NCBI RefSeq assembly: GCF_003688405.1
Contig: NZ_REFC01000012.1
Coordinates: 186,001-250,000, forward strand
Reading direction: 5' to 3'
Length of the DNA stretch: 64,000 nucleotides
Source of the DNA: Ulvibacter antarcticus
GTDB taxonomy: Bacteria; Bacteroidota; Bacteroidia; Flavobacteriales; Flavobacteriaceae
Positions 35,683-44,899 of the stretch are shown here, piece after piece (position 1 is the stretch's first letter; every line of letters starts with the position of its first letter). The notes under the pieces are model-generated. The model searched no databases and had not been told where the DNA came from. It was given only the letters and a program-made list of their open reading frames with translations. The translations under genes and the position numbers were made by a program.

Positions 35683-35715
35683 AAAAAGGTTGTCTATAAT
35701 GGACAACCTTTTTTT
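35683..35715 (+). terminator. Rho-independent terminator of the aldehyde-response operon
   Basis: AAAAAGGTTGTC (35683-35694) and GACAACCTTTTT (35702-35713) form a perfect 12-pair stem with a 7-base loop, followed by T's. It is 18 bases after the DJ-1 stop. Confidence 0.85.
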
Positions 35716-35780
35716 GTTATTAACCGATTTTGAAACAGTGGTCAGTCATCAGTATTTAGTTAGTATAAAAAGAATTGAGT

Positions 35781-35835
35781 TGTCACTTCGAGTGATTTCT
35801 TGAAGTGAAGCGTAAAGAAATAGTATCGAGAAGAA
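35781..35835. repeat. Short imperfect-palindromic intergenic repeat
   Basis: GTCACTTCGAGTGATTTCTT and AAGAAATAGTATCGAGAAG can fold back. It looks like the dispersed palindromic units often found between flavobacterial genes. It is unrelated to the repeats of the left part. Confidence 0.45.
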
Positions 35836-35893
35836 GCAGTAGTGAAAATAGAATCTTTGGAGTTTCTACATTTTATTTTGTCCAACATATCAA

Positions 35894-36655
35894 TTATTCC
35901 GAAGCCATAAACCAAAAATCAATTGTCGCCATAGAGGATTGTCTATTTTGACTTTCAGGTCTTTCACTATTATTTGGCCTACCTCCTCCTCTACCTCCCG
36001 ATGGACGGCCTCCGCCTCGTTTTTTCGATTCGGGTCTTCTTGAACTATCATCCTCTTTCGGTTTATGATCTGGTAGTTTCCCGGTTTTTACACCTATTGC
36101 TAATTTTGAAAAATCTTCTTTTGAATTCGCACTAATTCTTCGCTTTGGGATCTTTAAACGATACTCTAACAGTCCTTTTTGTGGATCGTATATATAAGAC
36201 AAAGAAGTATCCAATGAGTTTAAAAGAATGTGAAACTGCTCTTGTGAATCGAAGTAATTATATGCTGCCTCTTGTGGTAAGTCGTTTTCAATAAGTTTAG
36301 CTATTTGCTGTCTTCTCTTGGTTTCTTCTTCCGAAGTCTGAAAACCATCCAATGGAACTTGCCCCTTATTAAAATTTGTCTTAACAGGTTCAAGGGGGTA
36401 TTTTATATATACATTTTCTTTTTCCTTCCCTTTTACATCAAAAAACACGGTAACTCCCAAGCTAAGCATAGACATGATGATGTCATTATCTTTTGTACTT
36501 ATACTTAGTTGCAGATATTCATTATCCTGAACAACTTTATAGGTTAGGCTTTCATTAAAAACTTCAGTTGTATCTACTACAACTGAAGTTTTTGGGTTTT
36601 TTGCACTTACTGAATAGATGGTGCATACTAATAGTAATAAAACTGTTTTTTTCAT
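35894..36655 (-). CDS. Exported hypothetical protein with Gly/Arg-rich tail
   Basis: A 253-residue protein with a signal peptide (MKKTVLLLLVCTIYSVSA). Residues 25-180 look like a mixed alpha/beta domain that I do not recognise. Residues 190-245 are low-complexity, with repeated RGGGRPSGGRGGGRP and Ser/Arg-rich stretches, and the final residues (TIDFWFMASE) are hydrophobic again. The tail could bind polyanions such as DNA or polysaccharide. It follows the DUF6515 gene by two bases, so the two are an operon. Confidence 0.6.
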   Translation of the reverse strand: MKKTVLLLLVCTIYSVSAKNPKTSVVVDTTEVFNESLTYKVVQDNEYLQLSISTKDNDIIMSMLSLGVTVFFDVKGKEKENVYIKYPLEPVKTNFNKGQVPLDGFQTSEEETKRRQQIAKLIENDLPQEAAYNYFDSQEQFHILLNSLDTSLSYIYDPQKGLLEYRLKIPKRRISANSKEDFSKLAIGVKTGKLPDHKPKEDDSSRRPESKKRGGGRPSGGRGGGRPNNSERPESQNRQSSMATIDFWFMASE

Positions 36656-36657
36656 AT

Positions 36658-37266
36658 TTAATTCATATCAATTATACCTACTACTTCATACGCTCTAGTT
36701 CCGTCTACTTGTACTTTTTCGTATAAAATATTTGCGTATTCGTAATAACTTTGACCGTCTATAGTCACTTTTTCGTAATCCTCCGGAAGTTCATAAACAA
36801 TGGTACCTACTTCTGGATCTACAACCTCATATTCGTTATTTATATACACGTAAAATATTCCTTGCGCATTGTAATAATCGAAGGTATTGTATTGCACCCT
36901 TTTATAATTTATAGGTAATGTTTTAACTCTAAATCCAACTTTTGGAGCAATCACTATATATCTCCCTCTAGACTGGGTATAATATTTGTTATTTGCATAA
37001 TAGTAGTTCTGATTATTATGAGTAATAACAGTCTTATTTGGAACAGTTCGTACTGAAACTACTTTCTTTTTAGGTGTTTTGTACGTTACTTGATTACTAG
37101 GTACTCTTCTACTCTTGGAATTAATTTTAGTCGTTGATTTAGGGGTCGTTTTTACTGTTTTACTTGTTGTTGTCGTTGTAGTTTGACGTGTTTGTGCTGA
37201 AACTTGTGTTGTGAAAGCCACTAAAAGGACTACCGGGACGATGTATATTTTTATAAATGCTTTCAT
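36658..37266 (-). CDS. DUF6515 family exported protein
   Basis: A 202-residue protein with a signal peptide (cleavage about SAQ). A Thr/Lys/Arg-rich linker (25-80) is followed by three tyrosine-rich repeats with the pattern NNxYYxxxxGxYxVVxPxxG (about 92-197), which is the DUF6515 hallmark. These may be cell-wall or outer-membrane associated beta repeats. The function is unknown. The gene precedes the Gly/Arg-tail gene by two bases. Confidence 0.7.
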   Translation of the reverse strand: MKAFIKIYIVPVVLLVAFTTQVSAQTRQTTTTTTSKTVKTTPKSTTKINSKSRRVPSNQVTYKTPKKKVVSVRTVPNKTVITHNNQNYYYANNKYYTQSRGRYIVIAPKVGFRVKTLPINYKRVQYNTFDYYNAQGIFYVYINNEYEVVDPEVGTIVYELPEDYEKVTIDGQSYYEYANILYEKVQVDGTRAYEVVGIIDMN

Positions 37267-37429
37267 AATTTGTAAGATTTAGGTTCTACATTATTTAAAA
37301 CTTTGACACAATATTGTATCGATAGTTTAAAGGTACCAGAATAGCCATTCCTATAAAAAGCAAATAGACGAGTGCCTGTATTGTATCTACGAATAGTGAT
37401 AATGTATGGAAGGGTTTGAAATATGACGC

Positions 37430-38164
37430 TTAAGAATTAAGCGAATTATTAGTTACAAACTCCAGGAATTTAGGTTTGTATTGTTCTGAAACCGTGATAC
37501 GTTGCTTATTGATAATAATCTGACTCCGCTCAATAACTTCAATGTTTTTTAAGGACACAATAAAAGAGCGATGTACTCGCATAAAATGTGTTTCTGGGAG
37601 TTCTTCTTGTAATGATTTTAAACTCATTAGCGTTAATATAGGCTTCGGGTTATCTTTCAGCCATATCTTAATATAATCTTTAAGCCCTTCAAAATACAAG
37701 ACATCTGCTAGCTTAATGCGTAGTTGTTTGTATTCAGATTTTACAAAAAGGAATTCCTTTTCTGCGGAAAGGATTGTTTGCCGATTCCGATTTACCAATT
37801 CAAACCAAGTGTTTGCCTTGTTGGCTGCCACCAGGAATTCGGCATAATCGAAGGGTTTTAATAAGTAATCAAGGGCTTCCACTTTGAAGCCTTCTAAGGC
37901 ATATTGATCAAAGGCAGTGGTAAATATAACGCGTGTTTCTTTTGGTAGCATCTTTGAAAACTCAATGCCCGTTAAATCCGGCATCTGGATATCCAGAAAC
38001 AGTAAATCAACTGGTTCGGATTTAAAAAACTCCATCGCATCAATAGCGCTGCTACACTTCTTTTTTAATTCTAAAAAAGGTGTTTTTTTAACATAACTTT
38101 CAACCAAATTTAGCGCCATAGGCTCATCATCTACAATGACACAAGAAATTTTTATGTTGCTCAT
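37430..38164 (-). CDS. LytTR response regulator
   Basis: A 244-residue regulator. A receiver domain (1-120) has the acidic pair Asp12/Asp13, phosphoacceptor Asp58 (DLLFLDIQMPDLTG), a Thr and Lys105-area switch, and a LytTR DNA-binding domain from about 140 (FVKSEYKQLRIKLADVLYFE, then HFMRVHRSFIVS). Three bases separate its start from the kinase stop. LytTR proteins bind pairs of short direct repeats about one or two helical turns apart. The likely target is the promoter of this efflux operon. Confidence 0.93.
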   Translation of the reverse strand: MSNIKISCVIVDDEPMALNLVESYVKKTPFLELKKKCSSAIDAMEFFKSEPVDLLFLDIQMPDLTGIEFSKMLPKETRVIFTTAFDQYALEGFKVEALDYLLKPFDYAEFLVAANKANTWFELVNRNRQTILSAEKEFLFVKSEYKQLRIKLADVLYFEGLKDYIKIWLKDNPKPILTLMSLKSLQEELPETHFMRVHRSFIVSLKNIEVIERSQIIINKQRITVSEQYKPKFLEFVTNNSLNS

Positions 38165-38167
38165 AAT

Positions 38168-39205
38168 TTAGTTGGTTTCAATTTCTAATTTTGCAATATA
38201 ACGATTATCTATTACTGAAGTTTTAAAACTACTTTTATTTGGATATAATAACTCCAATCGCTTTTCAATATTTGGAAGTCCGATTCCGGAACCACTTTTA
38301 TCGTCGGTTTTCTTCGGAAAGTTATCATTTTCAGTAGTAAATGAAACTACCTTATCTTGTAGCGTCATGTTTATTTGAATTGTACTTTCTTTACTTGCCG
38401 AAACCCCATGTTTGAAGGCATTTTCAATTAAAGAGATAAACAACAAAGGGGCTATTTTAATACCCGTTTCTTCTGAAGGAAAACTATAATTCACCATAGT
38501 TTTATCTGAAACGCGCAACTTCATTAAATCGATATATTTTTTCATGAAATCAATTTCCTTAGCTAAAGGCACCAATTCCATATTCGTTTCATACAACATA
38601 TACCGCATTAACTTGCTTAAACTATGTATAGAGGTTTTGGCTTGCTCAGGTGATATATCGACTAATGCATAAATGTTATTTAAGGAATTAAAAAAGAAAT
38701 GTGGTTGTAATTGGTAATGTAAATGTTGTAACTCAGATTGAAGTTTAAAATTAATAGCTTCCTTCCGTTCAGCCTCCGTTCTAATCCATCGCTTTGTTGA
38801 CTTTAAAGCAATAGAAAAGAACAATGGCGCCATATAAGACAATAATTGTATATAAATAGCTATTTTAAACGATGGTCCTCCTCCTTCATCCTTTTGAACA
38901 CGCCTTTTACCGATATCCTTAAAAAAATTGTCTTCAATATTTTCTTTCAAAAATAAAAACAATGCAATAATTAATATATTGATAACGATAAACTGAATTA
39001 TTTTTTTCGGAAATAAAAACCGATCTATCAATACAAAATAATTAAAATAGAAGATGATTGCCGAAAATGCTAACGGGATCCAAAAATGAGCTACAACCCT
39101 ATTAACATCTTGATCTTGTCCGTACGACAATAAATAAGGTAAGCAGAATAGCATAAGCCACACTAACACATGTGATAAATTCGTTATTTTTTTATTCTGA
39201 TACAT
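38168..39205 (-). CDS. LytS/YehU-type sensor histidine kinase
   Basis: A 345-residue membrane kinase. Four membrane helices (about 10-27, 41-60, 70-87 and 115-135) are followed by the His_kinase region with the phosphoacceptor in QLQPHFFFNSLNN (His169), and an ATPase domain with ENAFKHG (N-box) and GSGIGLPNIEKRL (G-box). There is no obvious sensory domain, so the signal probably comes from the membrane. It pairs with the LytTR regulator at the end of the efflux operon. Confidence 0.93.
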   Translation of the reverse strand: MYQNKKITNLSHVLVWLMLFCLPYLLSYGQDQDVNRVVAHFWIPLAFSAIIFYFNYFVLIDRFLFPKKIIQFIVINILIIALFLFLKENIEDNFFKDIGKRRVQKDEGGGPSFKIAIYIQLLSYMAPLFFSIALKSTKRWIRTEAERKEAINFKLQSELQHLHYQLQPHFFFNSLNNIYALVDISPEQAKTSIHSLSKLMRYMLYETNMELVPLAKEIDFMKKYIDLMKLRVSDKTMVNYSFPSEETGIKIAPLLFISLIENAFKHGVSASKESTIQINMTLQDKVVSFTTENDNFPKKTDDKSGSGIGLPNIEKRLELLYPNKSSFKTSVIDNRYIAKLEIETN

Positions 39206-39211
39206 AATTTA

Positions 39212-40432
39212 TTATTCGTAACGCAAAGCGGTTATTGGATCTAGTGCAGAAGCTTTTCTGGCAGGATACCATCCAAAGAAAATCCCTGTTACAGCACAAA
39301 CTAAAAACGAAATTACAATTGAATACAGAGCAACACTTGTAGGCCAATTTAAGAATTTTTCAATAAACACAGTAGAACCGAGTCCTAATAATACACCTAA
39401 GGCACCACCTGTGACGCTTATTAAAATAGCTTCTATTAAAAATTGCATTAAAATATCAGCTCCTTTTGCTCCAACAGCCATTCTTAATCCAATTTCTTTG
39501 GTACGTTCTTTTACAGACACATACATAATATTCATAATACCTATACCACCAATTAAAAGTGAGATACTTGCTACAGCTACTAATAATAAAGTTAACATCT
39601 CACTTGTAGAACTAAAAGTAGAAATAAGCTCTTCCATAGACTGTACACTAAAATCGTCCTTACTTGGATGAGATATTTGATGTTGAATTCTCATAATTTC
39701 TGAGACTTCAGTAACAGCATTTGGCGCATCGTCTTCACTTATTGCCGAAGCCATAATTTGACTGATATAATCAATAGCCAAAATACGTTTTTGTACGGTT
39801 GTATATGGTGCAATAACCACATCATCTTGGTCTTGACCAAAGGTGTTTTCTCCTTTTACTTCTAATACACCAATCACTGTAAATGGAATATTATTAAAAC
39901 GAATCATCTGTCCAATAGGATCTTGCCCATCAGGAAACACATTGTCCACGACCGTTTGCCCAATAAGTGCCACTTTAGAAGCCGTTTTTACTTCGGAATC
40001 TGTAAACATACTACCGCTTTGCAAATCAACTACTTTAATTTTGAGATAATCTGGATTTACGCCATATATATTTGATGGCCAGTTGTTAGAACCATTTATA
40101 ACTTGTCCTTTACCAGTAACCAATGGTGTTGCATAACTTAAAAAGGTGGCTTGTTCTTTAACGGCTTCATAATCTTTAAGGGTAAGTGTTTGCATCTCAT
40201 CTGCACTTGCGCGAACACCACTACTTGAAGCAGAAGCAGGTCTAATAGTAATAATATTAGAGCCCATACTTGAAATGTTTTCGCGAATACTTTCTTTAGA
40301 GCCTTCACCAATAGCGAGCATTGCAATTACCGATGCCACACCTATAATGATGCCTAACATAGTTAGTAAAGTTCTCATTTTATTAAGAACGATGGCTTTA
40401 AAAGCGATTTTAAATAAATTTAATAGTCTCAT
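39212..40432 (-). CDS. MacB-type ABC transporter permease (FtsX)
   Basis: A 406-residue permease with the MacB_PCD fold. A first helix (about 18-40, MRTLLTMLGIIIGVASVIAM) is followed by a large periplasmic domain (45-270), then three helices near 285-310, 335-360 and 370-392 in the FtsX block, ending GWYPARKASALDPITALRYE, a typical MacB end. It forms the membrane part of a tripartite MacAB-TolC pump. In E. coli the ATPase and permease are one protein; here they are two genes two bases apart. Confidence 0.9.
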   Translation of the reverse strand: MRLLNLFKIAFKAIVLNKMRTLLTMLGIIIGVASVIAMLAIGEGSKESIRENISSMGSNIITIRPASASSSGVRASADEMQTLTLKDYEAVKEQATFLSYATPLVTGKGQVINGSNNWPSNIYGVNPDYLKIKVVDLQSGSMFTDSEVKTASKVALIGQTVVDNVFPDGQDPIGQMIRFNNIPFTVIGVLEVKGENTFGQDQDDVVIAPYTTVQKRILAIDYISQIMASAISEDDAPNAVTEVSEIMRIQHQISHPSKDDFSVQSMEELISTFSSTSEMLTLLLVAVASISLLIGGIGIMNIMYVSVKERTKEIGLRMAVGAKGADILMQFLIEAILISVTGGALGVLLGLGSTVFIEKFLNWPTSVALYSIVISFLVCAVTGIFFGWYPARKASALDPITALRYE

Positions 40433-40434
40433 AA

Positions 40435-41178
40435 TTAATGATTTTCTTTAGGTAATTTTGCTAACTGTTCTTCTGCCGATTGTATGTTGTGATTTTTATA
40501 ATCTTGAATTATATTTCCATCTTTTAATACAATGGTTCTGTTGCTAAATGTTGCAATATCCTGTTCGTGCGTTACAAAAGCGATAGTAATACCTTGTTCG
40601 TTTAACTCTTGAAAAATAGACATAATTTCATAGGCAGTTCGTGTGTCCAAGTTTCCTGTTGCTTCATCGGCAAGTAACATAACAGGATTATTAACTAATG
40701 ACCGTGCAATGGCAACACGTTGTTGTTGCCCTCCAGAAAGTTGTGAAGGTGTATGGTCTAATCTTTCGCCCAAGCCTACTTTTTGCAACGCTTCAATAGC
40801 ACGTTTTCTGCGTTCTTCTGTGGAAACTTTACTATTATATAATAGCGGTAATTCTACATTTTCGATAGCAGATGTTCTTGCCAATAAATTATAGGATTGA
40901 AAAATAAATCCGATTTTTTCATTACGTATGGTTGCTAACTGATTTTTAGTAAGGTCTTTAATCTTAACACCATCAATTTCATAGTTGCCAGATGTAGGTT
41001 GGTCTAAACAACCCAAAATATTCAACATCGTACTTTTTCCAGAACCAGATGAACCCATAATGGTTACAAACTCGCCTTCTTTTATATCAAACGAAATACC
41101 TTTTAACGCGCGTACCGTTTCGGATCCCATGGTAAATTCGCGTTTTAAATCTTCTATTTTTATAATTGCTTTGCTCAT
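40435..41178 (-). CDS. MacB-type ABC transporter ATPase
   Basis: A 247-residue ATPase from the chosen ATG at 41178. Walker A is GSSGSGKST, the Q-loop is FIFQSYNLLA, the signature is LSGGQQQR, Walker B is MLLADE and the switch is VTHEQD. I start it at 41178 because MSKAIIKIEDL is the usual beginning of the family; an earlier ATG at 41232 would add 18 residues and overlap the adaptor gene by 50 bases. It serves the permease next to it. Confidence 0.9.
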   Translation of the reverse strand: MSKAIIKIEDLKREFTMGSETVRALKGISFDIKEGEFVTIMGSSGSGKSTMLNILGCLDQPTSGNYEIDGVKIKDLTKNQLATIRNEKIGFIFQSYNLLARTSAIENVELPLLYNSKVSTEERRKRAIEALQKVGLGERLDHTPSQLSGGQQQRVAIARSLVNNPVMLLADEATGNLDTRTAYEIMSIFQELNEQGITIAFVTHEQDIATFSNRTIVLKDGNIIQDYKNHNIQSAEEQLAKLPKENH

Positions 41179-41182
41179 AGTA

Positions 41183-42424
41183 TTATCTTTTTCCTCCACC
41201 TCTTGTGGTTGATGGCATAAATGGACTTTCACTTTTTTCTGCTGTTGTCGCTTCTTTTGTACTAACGCCTTCTAAACTATATACTAATTTGTCACCTTCA
41301 GAAATTCCTTCTAAAATTTGAACGTTAACGCCATCACTTGCTCCTAAAGTGACTTTTTGAGATTTTATTTCTCCTGTACTACTATAAACCCACACAACGC
41401 TACCTTTGTCTTCATATGTTGGTCTTTCTGTTGATCTTTCTGTTGATCTTTCATTTGTTTGTTGTGCCGTAAGATTTTGTTGTTCATTATAAGCTGTTAA
41501 CTCTAGACGTGTTGGTTTAAAGTTAATGGCTTTGGCTTCAGCTGTTAATACATCTTTTAATTCTAAAGTGTAAATAGAAATGATAGCTGTTAAACCTGGT
41601 TTTAATTTTAAATCAGGGTTATCTGCTTTAATCACTACCGTATAGGTTACCACATTTGAGGTTACCGTTGGGTTTAATCGTACTTGTGTAACAACGCCTT
41701 CAAATTCTTCTCCTAAATAAGCATCAACAGTAAAACTAACACGTTGCCCTTCTTTCACCTCTCCTATGTCTGCTTCATCAACATCAGCTTCTACCTGCAT
41801 TTCTTTTAAGTCTTGAGCAATTGTAAACAAGGTTGGTGTACTTAAACTTGCGGCTACAGTTTGACCTTCGTCAATGGCTCTCGATAATACCACACCATCA
41901 ATTGGCGAAAATATATCGGCATAACTTAAATTGGTTCTCGCTTTTTGTAAATCAGACAAACGTTGAGTCACTGTGCTTTTTGCAGTTTCATAATTGAAGT
42001 TTGCATCATCAAAATCAGACCTACTTATTACCTGACTGTCGTATAATGTTTTTTGACGGTCATAAATAGTTTTGGCGTAGTTTTTTTGATTTACAGCATT
42101 ATCATAAACAGCTTGTGCCTGCGATAATGTAGCTAACAGATTAGTTTTGTCTAATTCGGCAATTAATTGTCCTTCTTTAACTTCACTGTTATAATCAACA
42201 AATATTTTTTCGACCACACCAGAAACTTGTGTACCAACCTGTACTTGCGTAATAGGCTCAATGGTTCCAGTTGCTGTAACCATGGTGGTTACATTTGCTT
42301 TTTTAGCAGTAATCGTTTTTGCTTCGATTACAACACTAGTATCTACTTTTAAAAAGCTATAGGCTACAAAAGCTAGTATTAAAACTACAATACTGCCGAT
42401 TATGATGTTTCTTTTATTTTTCAT
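41183..42424 (-). CDS. macA: MacA-like periplasmic adaptor
   Basis: A 413-residue membrane-fusion protein. An N-terminal membrane anchor (about 6-24) is followed by a first lipoyl half (VGTQVSGVVEKIFVDYNSEVKEGQ), a coiled-coil hairpin (100-165), a second lipoyl half (FSPIDGVVLSRAIDEGQTV), and beta-barrel and MP domains. A Ser/Thr/Arg-rich insert repeating RSTERSTERPT (about 320-335) is odd. It bridges the inner-membrane permease and the outer-membrane channel, but the latter's gene is broken. Five bases separate it from the channel gene. Confidence 0.9.
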   Translation of the reverse strand: MKNKRNIIIGSIVVLILAFVAYSFLKVDTSVVIEAKTITAKKANVTTMVTATGTIEPITQVQVGTQVSGVVEKIFVDYNSEVKEGQLIAELDKTNLLATLSQAQAVYDNAVNQKNYAKTIYDRQKTLYDSQVISRSDFDDANFNYETAKSTVTQRLSDLQKARTNLSYADIFSPIDGVVLSRAIDEGQTVAASLSTPTLFTIAQDLKEMQVEADVDEADIGEVKEGQRVSFTVDAYLGEEFEGVVTQVRLNPTVTSNVVTYTVVIKADNPDLKLKPGLTAIISIYTLELKDVLTAEAKAINFKPTRLELTAYNEQQNLTAQQTNERSTERSTERPTYEDKGSVVWVYSSTGEIKSQKVTLGASDGVNVQILEGISEGDKLVYSLEGVSTKEATTAEKSESPFMPSTTRGGGKR

Positions 42425-42429
42425 GATGC

Positions 42430-43761
42430 TTAAATTTGAATATCGTTTCCTTGATAAAACTGTAATAATTGATGGTATAAAATGGTGAGGTATTTAGCCT
42501 GTAAATAATTTTGTTGTGTATTGGTGTAAGTATTCTGGCTAATCACTAAATCTGTAGTGCTTAACCCTCCTAATTCATATTTTTTCTGTGCCAATTTATA
42601 CGATTGTGCTGCTGCTTCTTGTGATGCTTCTGCCGCTATAAGCTGTTCTTGCGAAGAGATTGCATTTTGATACGCAGTTTCTACCTTTAAATAGACCTCT
42701 TTTTCTGTATTTTGCTTCTGAAGCTGAGCTTTTTCAATAGTAATAGAAGCCGTTTTTACAGCAGATTTGGTCTGATTTCTATTGAAAATTGGGATGCTTA
42801 ACGAAAGTCCTATTTTCTGATTGAAGTTAAAATCAAACTGATCTGTAAAAGTAGTAGGGTTTATACTCGTATACCCGGAACCTAAACTCCCATTTAAAGA
42901 CAAGGTTGGTAAATAGCCTCCTTTTACAATGTCTAGCTCTTTTTCTTTGGAAGCAATATCTAAATTACTAACCTCAATTTCTGGCAAGTAACTAAGTGCT
43001 TTCGCATAAATGTCGCTTTTATTACCTTCTAGCATTATCAAATCCATAGTTTCATCTATAGTTTCAACCTGAATGTCTTCAGTAGGCGGTAACTCTAATA
43101 ATTGTTTTAAAGTGATGATATATTGTTAATAGTTGTTTTTAGCTGAAATAACATTGTACTTATTGGTAGCTGCCTGACTCTGAGCTTCTGTATAGTCACT
43201 TAACGCAATAGAACCTGCGTCCAATCGCGCTTTTGCTCGTAATACTTCTTTTTCGGAAGCTATTAAGTTGTTTTCAGCAATTGTAATTCCTTCCTTACTA
43301 TATAAAGTTTGTAAATAGGTTTCTAACAAACTCACTACAATATTGTTTTTTGCTTCTTCTTCTAAAAATTCACTTTGTTGTAGCAAGATTTTGTTCTGCT
43401 GAATCTGATTGTTTAATTGATTTCCTTTAAACAAGGTTACCGAACTTGTAATCCCAACATTTGTACTGTTAATTTGATCAGTTACAAAATCACTCGTAAT
43501 AGGATCTATGGCGTTTCCGCTAGAAAAATTTTGAGAAGCATTCCCAAACAAATTTGGAAGCCGTGCAGATTTTGCTCTGTTATAATCTACTTCTGCGATA
43601 GTAGTATTTAAAGCAGCCTCTTTAGCCGTGATATTATTTTCTAGTGCGTACTCAATACAATCTTCCAAAGTCCATACTTTCGAGCTTGGATTCGTTAAAG
43701 CTTCTTGTGCAAAAGAAAACTGCATAATTAAGAAACTTGATATGATTATAAATAATTTCAT
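42430..43761 (-). pseudogene. TolC-like outer-membrane channel gene interrupted by a stop codon
   Basis: A TolC-family OEP gene from the ATG at 43761 (signal peptide MKLFIIISSFLIMQFSFAQ) to 42430. It would encode 443 residues with two OEP repeats (VWTLEDCIEYALENNITAKE, and the second repeat starting TMDLIMLEGNKS). The frame is open except for a single in-frame TAA at 43126-43128 (codon 212). The reading continues without frameshift as QYIITLKQLLELPPTED, the conserved place between the repeats. Homologues usually have Glu, Lys or Gln here, so one base change (GAA, AAA or CAA to TAA) explains it. Another TolC in the genome could serve the pump. Confidence 0.9.
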
Positions 43762-43847
43762 TTTTTTGAATGTTTTACAATAACAATTCAAAGGTGAAAC
43801 TATATGCCATCTTATTAAACCGAAATAGATGTTTGCAGTAATTACCT

Positions 43848-43918
43848 ATATGAAAGGCATAATTTTGTCGATGAGATTATTTCATATGGAAGACATCTTG
43901 ATAACATTTTCATGAAAA
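43848..43918 (-). promoter_or_regulatory. Inverted repeats upstream of the efflux operon
   Basis: ATATGAAA (43848-43855) and TTTCATAT (43880-43887) are inverted arms 24 bases apart. A second palindrome TTTTCATGAAAA lies at 43907-43918. They sit 90-160 bases upstream of the operon start at 43761 and are candidate regulator sites, perhaps for the operon's own LytTR protein. Confidence 0.4.
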
Positions 43919-43922
43919 CGAT

Positions 43923-43954
43923 AAAAAGCTCCAGGTATTAACTGGAGCCTTTTT
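43923..43954 (-). terminator. Terminator after the polyol operon
   Basis: On the minus strand GGCTCCAG and CTGGAGC pair over seven bases around a 7-base loop, with a T-run after it and an A-run before it, so it may act in both directions. It lies 64 bases after the fructokinase stop at 44018 and just before the efflux promoter region. Confidence 0.8.
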
Positions 43955-44017
43955 ATGCAATAGAGGACTACTGCATGGGTTATTTTACTGTTTTTCGCTA
44001 AAGAGACTGGTGTTAAA

Positions 44018-44899
44018 TTAGCTAGTGATAAATCTATCAATATCAGATTTCTTAATCTCAGGATTCGCGCCTTCGCTACTGGCTACAATTGCACCCACAA
44101 CACATGCAAAATCTATGGCTTTTTGTGGTGAAGACTTTTTCAATAATTCATTAATCAAAGAGGCTAAAAATGAATCCCCGGCGCCGACTGTATCTACTAC
44201 CTTAATTTGATATCCGCTATTATAATAAAAGTTACCATTATCATATAGGATAGCACCATGACGACCTTTTGTAACACATATCGAATTGGTGTTAGTTTGT
44301 TCTGCGATAAATTTAACAGTTTGTTCTAAAGATCGTCCGGAAGCTCCATACTGCTTGGATATTTCGAAAATTTCATCGTCGTTAAACTTAATAAAATCAG
44401 CTTGGCCCATTAAATGATTTAAAACCTCATTGGTATAGTATGGTTCTCTAAGGTTAACGTCAAAAATTTTATAGCTTGCCAGCTTTAAAAGCTCATAGAG
44501 CGTATTTCTTGAAACATCATTTCTTGCAATTAAACTTCCAAAAATAAAAGCATCCGCATTTTTTGCTAAATTCTTAACGTCTTCAGTTAATTGAATATTA
44601 TCCCAAGCTCTTGGAAATTTAATATCATAAGAGGCTGAACCTTTTCTATTCAGCATAACGTTGACTTTTCCAGTTTTTAGTTTCCCATCAATTTGAATAT
44701 GTTCTACACTAATACCGCGTTTCTTAATAAGGTCAATTATTTCTTCACCTTTGGTATCATCTCCTATGCTACTAATTATAGAGACATTATTCTCAAAAGA
44801 TTTTAGTCTAAATGCAACATTTAAAGGAGCCCCACCAATTTTTTTGTGATTAGGAAAAACATCCCACAATATTTCGCCAAAGCAAACTATATTTTTCAT
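44018..44899 (-). CDS. PfkB-family fructokinase
   Basis: A 293-residue sugar kinase. It opens with the PfkB pattern FGEILWDVFPNHKKIGGAPLN, and the C-terminal signature VDTVGAGDSFLASL (Asp as catalytic base) is intact. The family phosphorylates sugars such as fructose using ATP. It ends the operon that begins with the outer-membrane protein and follows a mannitol-type dehydrogenase by zero bases (start 44899, stop 44900). Fructose from mannitol oxidation would become fructose-6-phosphate here. Confidence 0.9.
   Translation of the reverse strand: MKNIVCFGEILWDVFPNHKKIGGAPLNVAFRLKSFENNVSIISSIGDDTKGEEIIDLIKKRGISVEHIQIDGKLKTGKVNVMLNRKGSASYDIKFPRAWDNIQLTEDVKNLAKNADAFIFGSLIARNDVSRNTLYELLKLASYKIFDVNLREPYYTNEVLNHLMGQADFIKFNDDEIFEISKQYGASGRSLEQTVKFIAEQTNTNSICVTKGRHGAILYDNGNFYYNSGYQIKVVDTVGAGDSFLASLINELLKKSSPQKAIDFACVVGAIVASSEGANPEIKKSDIDRFITS

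Noticed and set aside
42430-43047. Second TolC half as a separate gene starting at 43047
   Set aside because: It is in the same frame as the first half, and the sequence between stop and this ATG is conserved TolC, so it is one broken gene.
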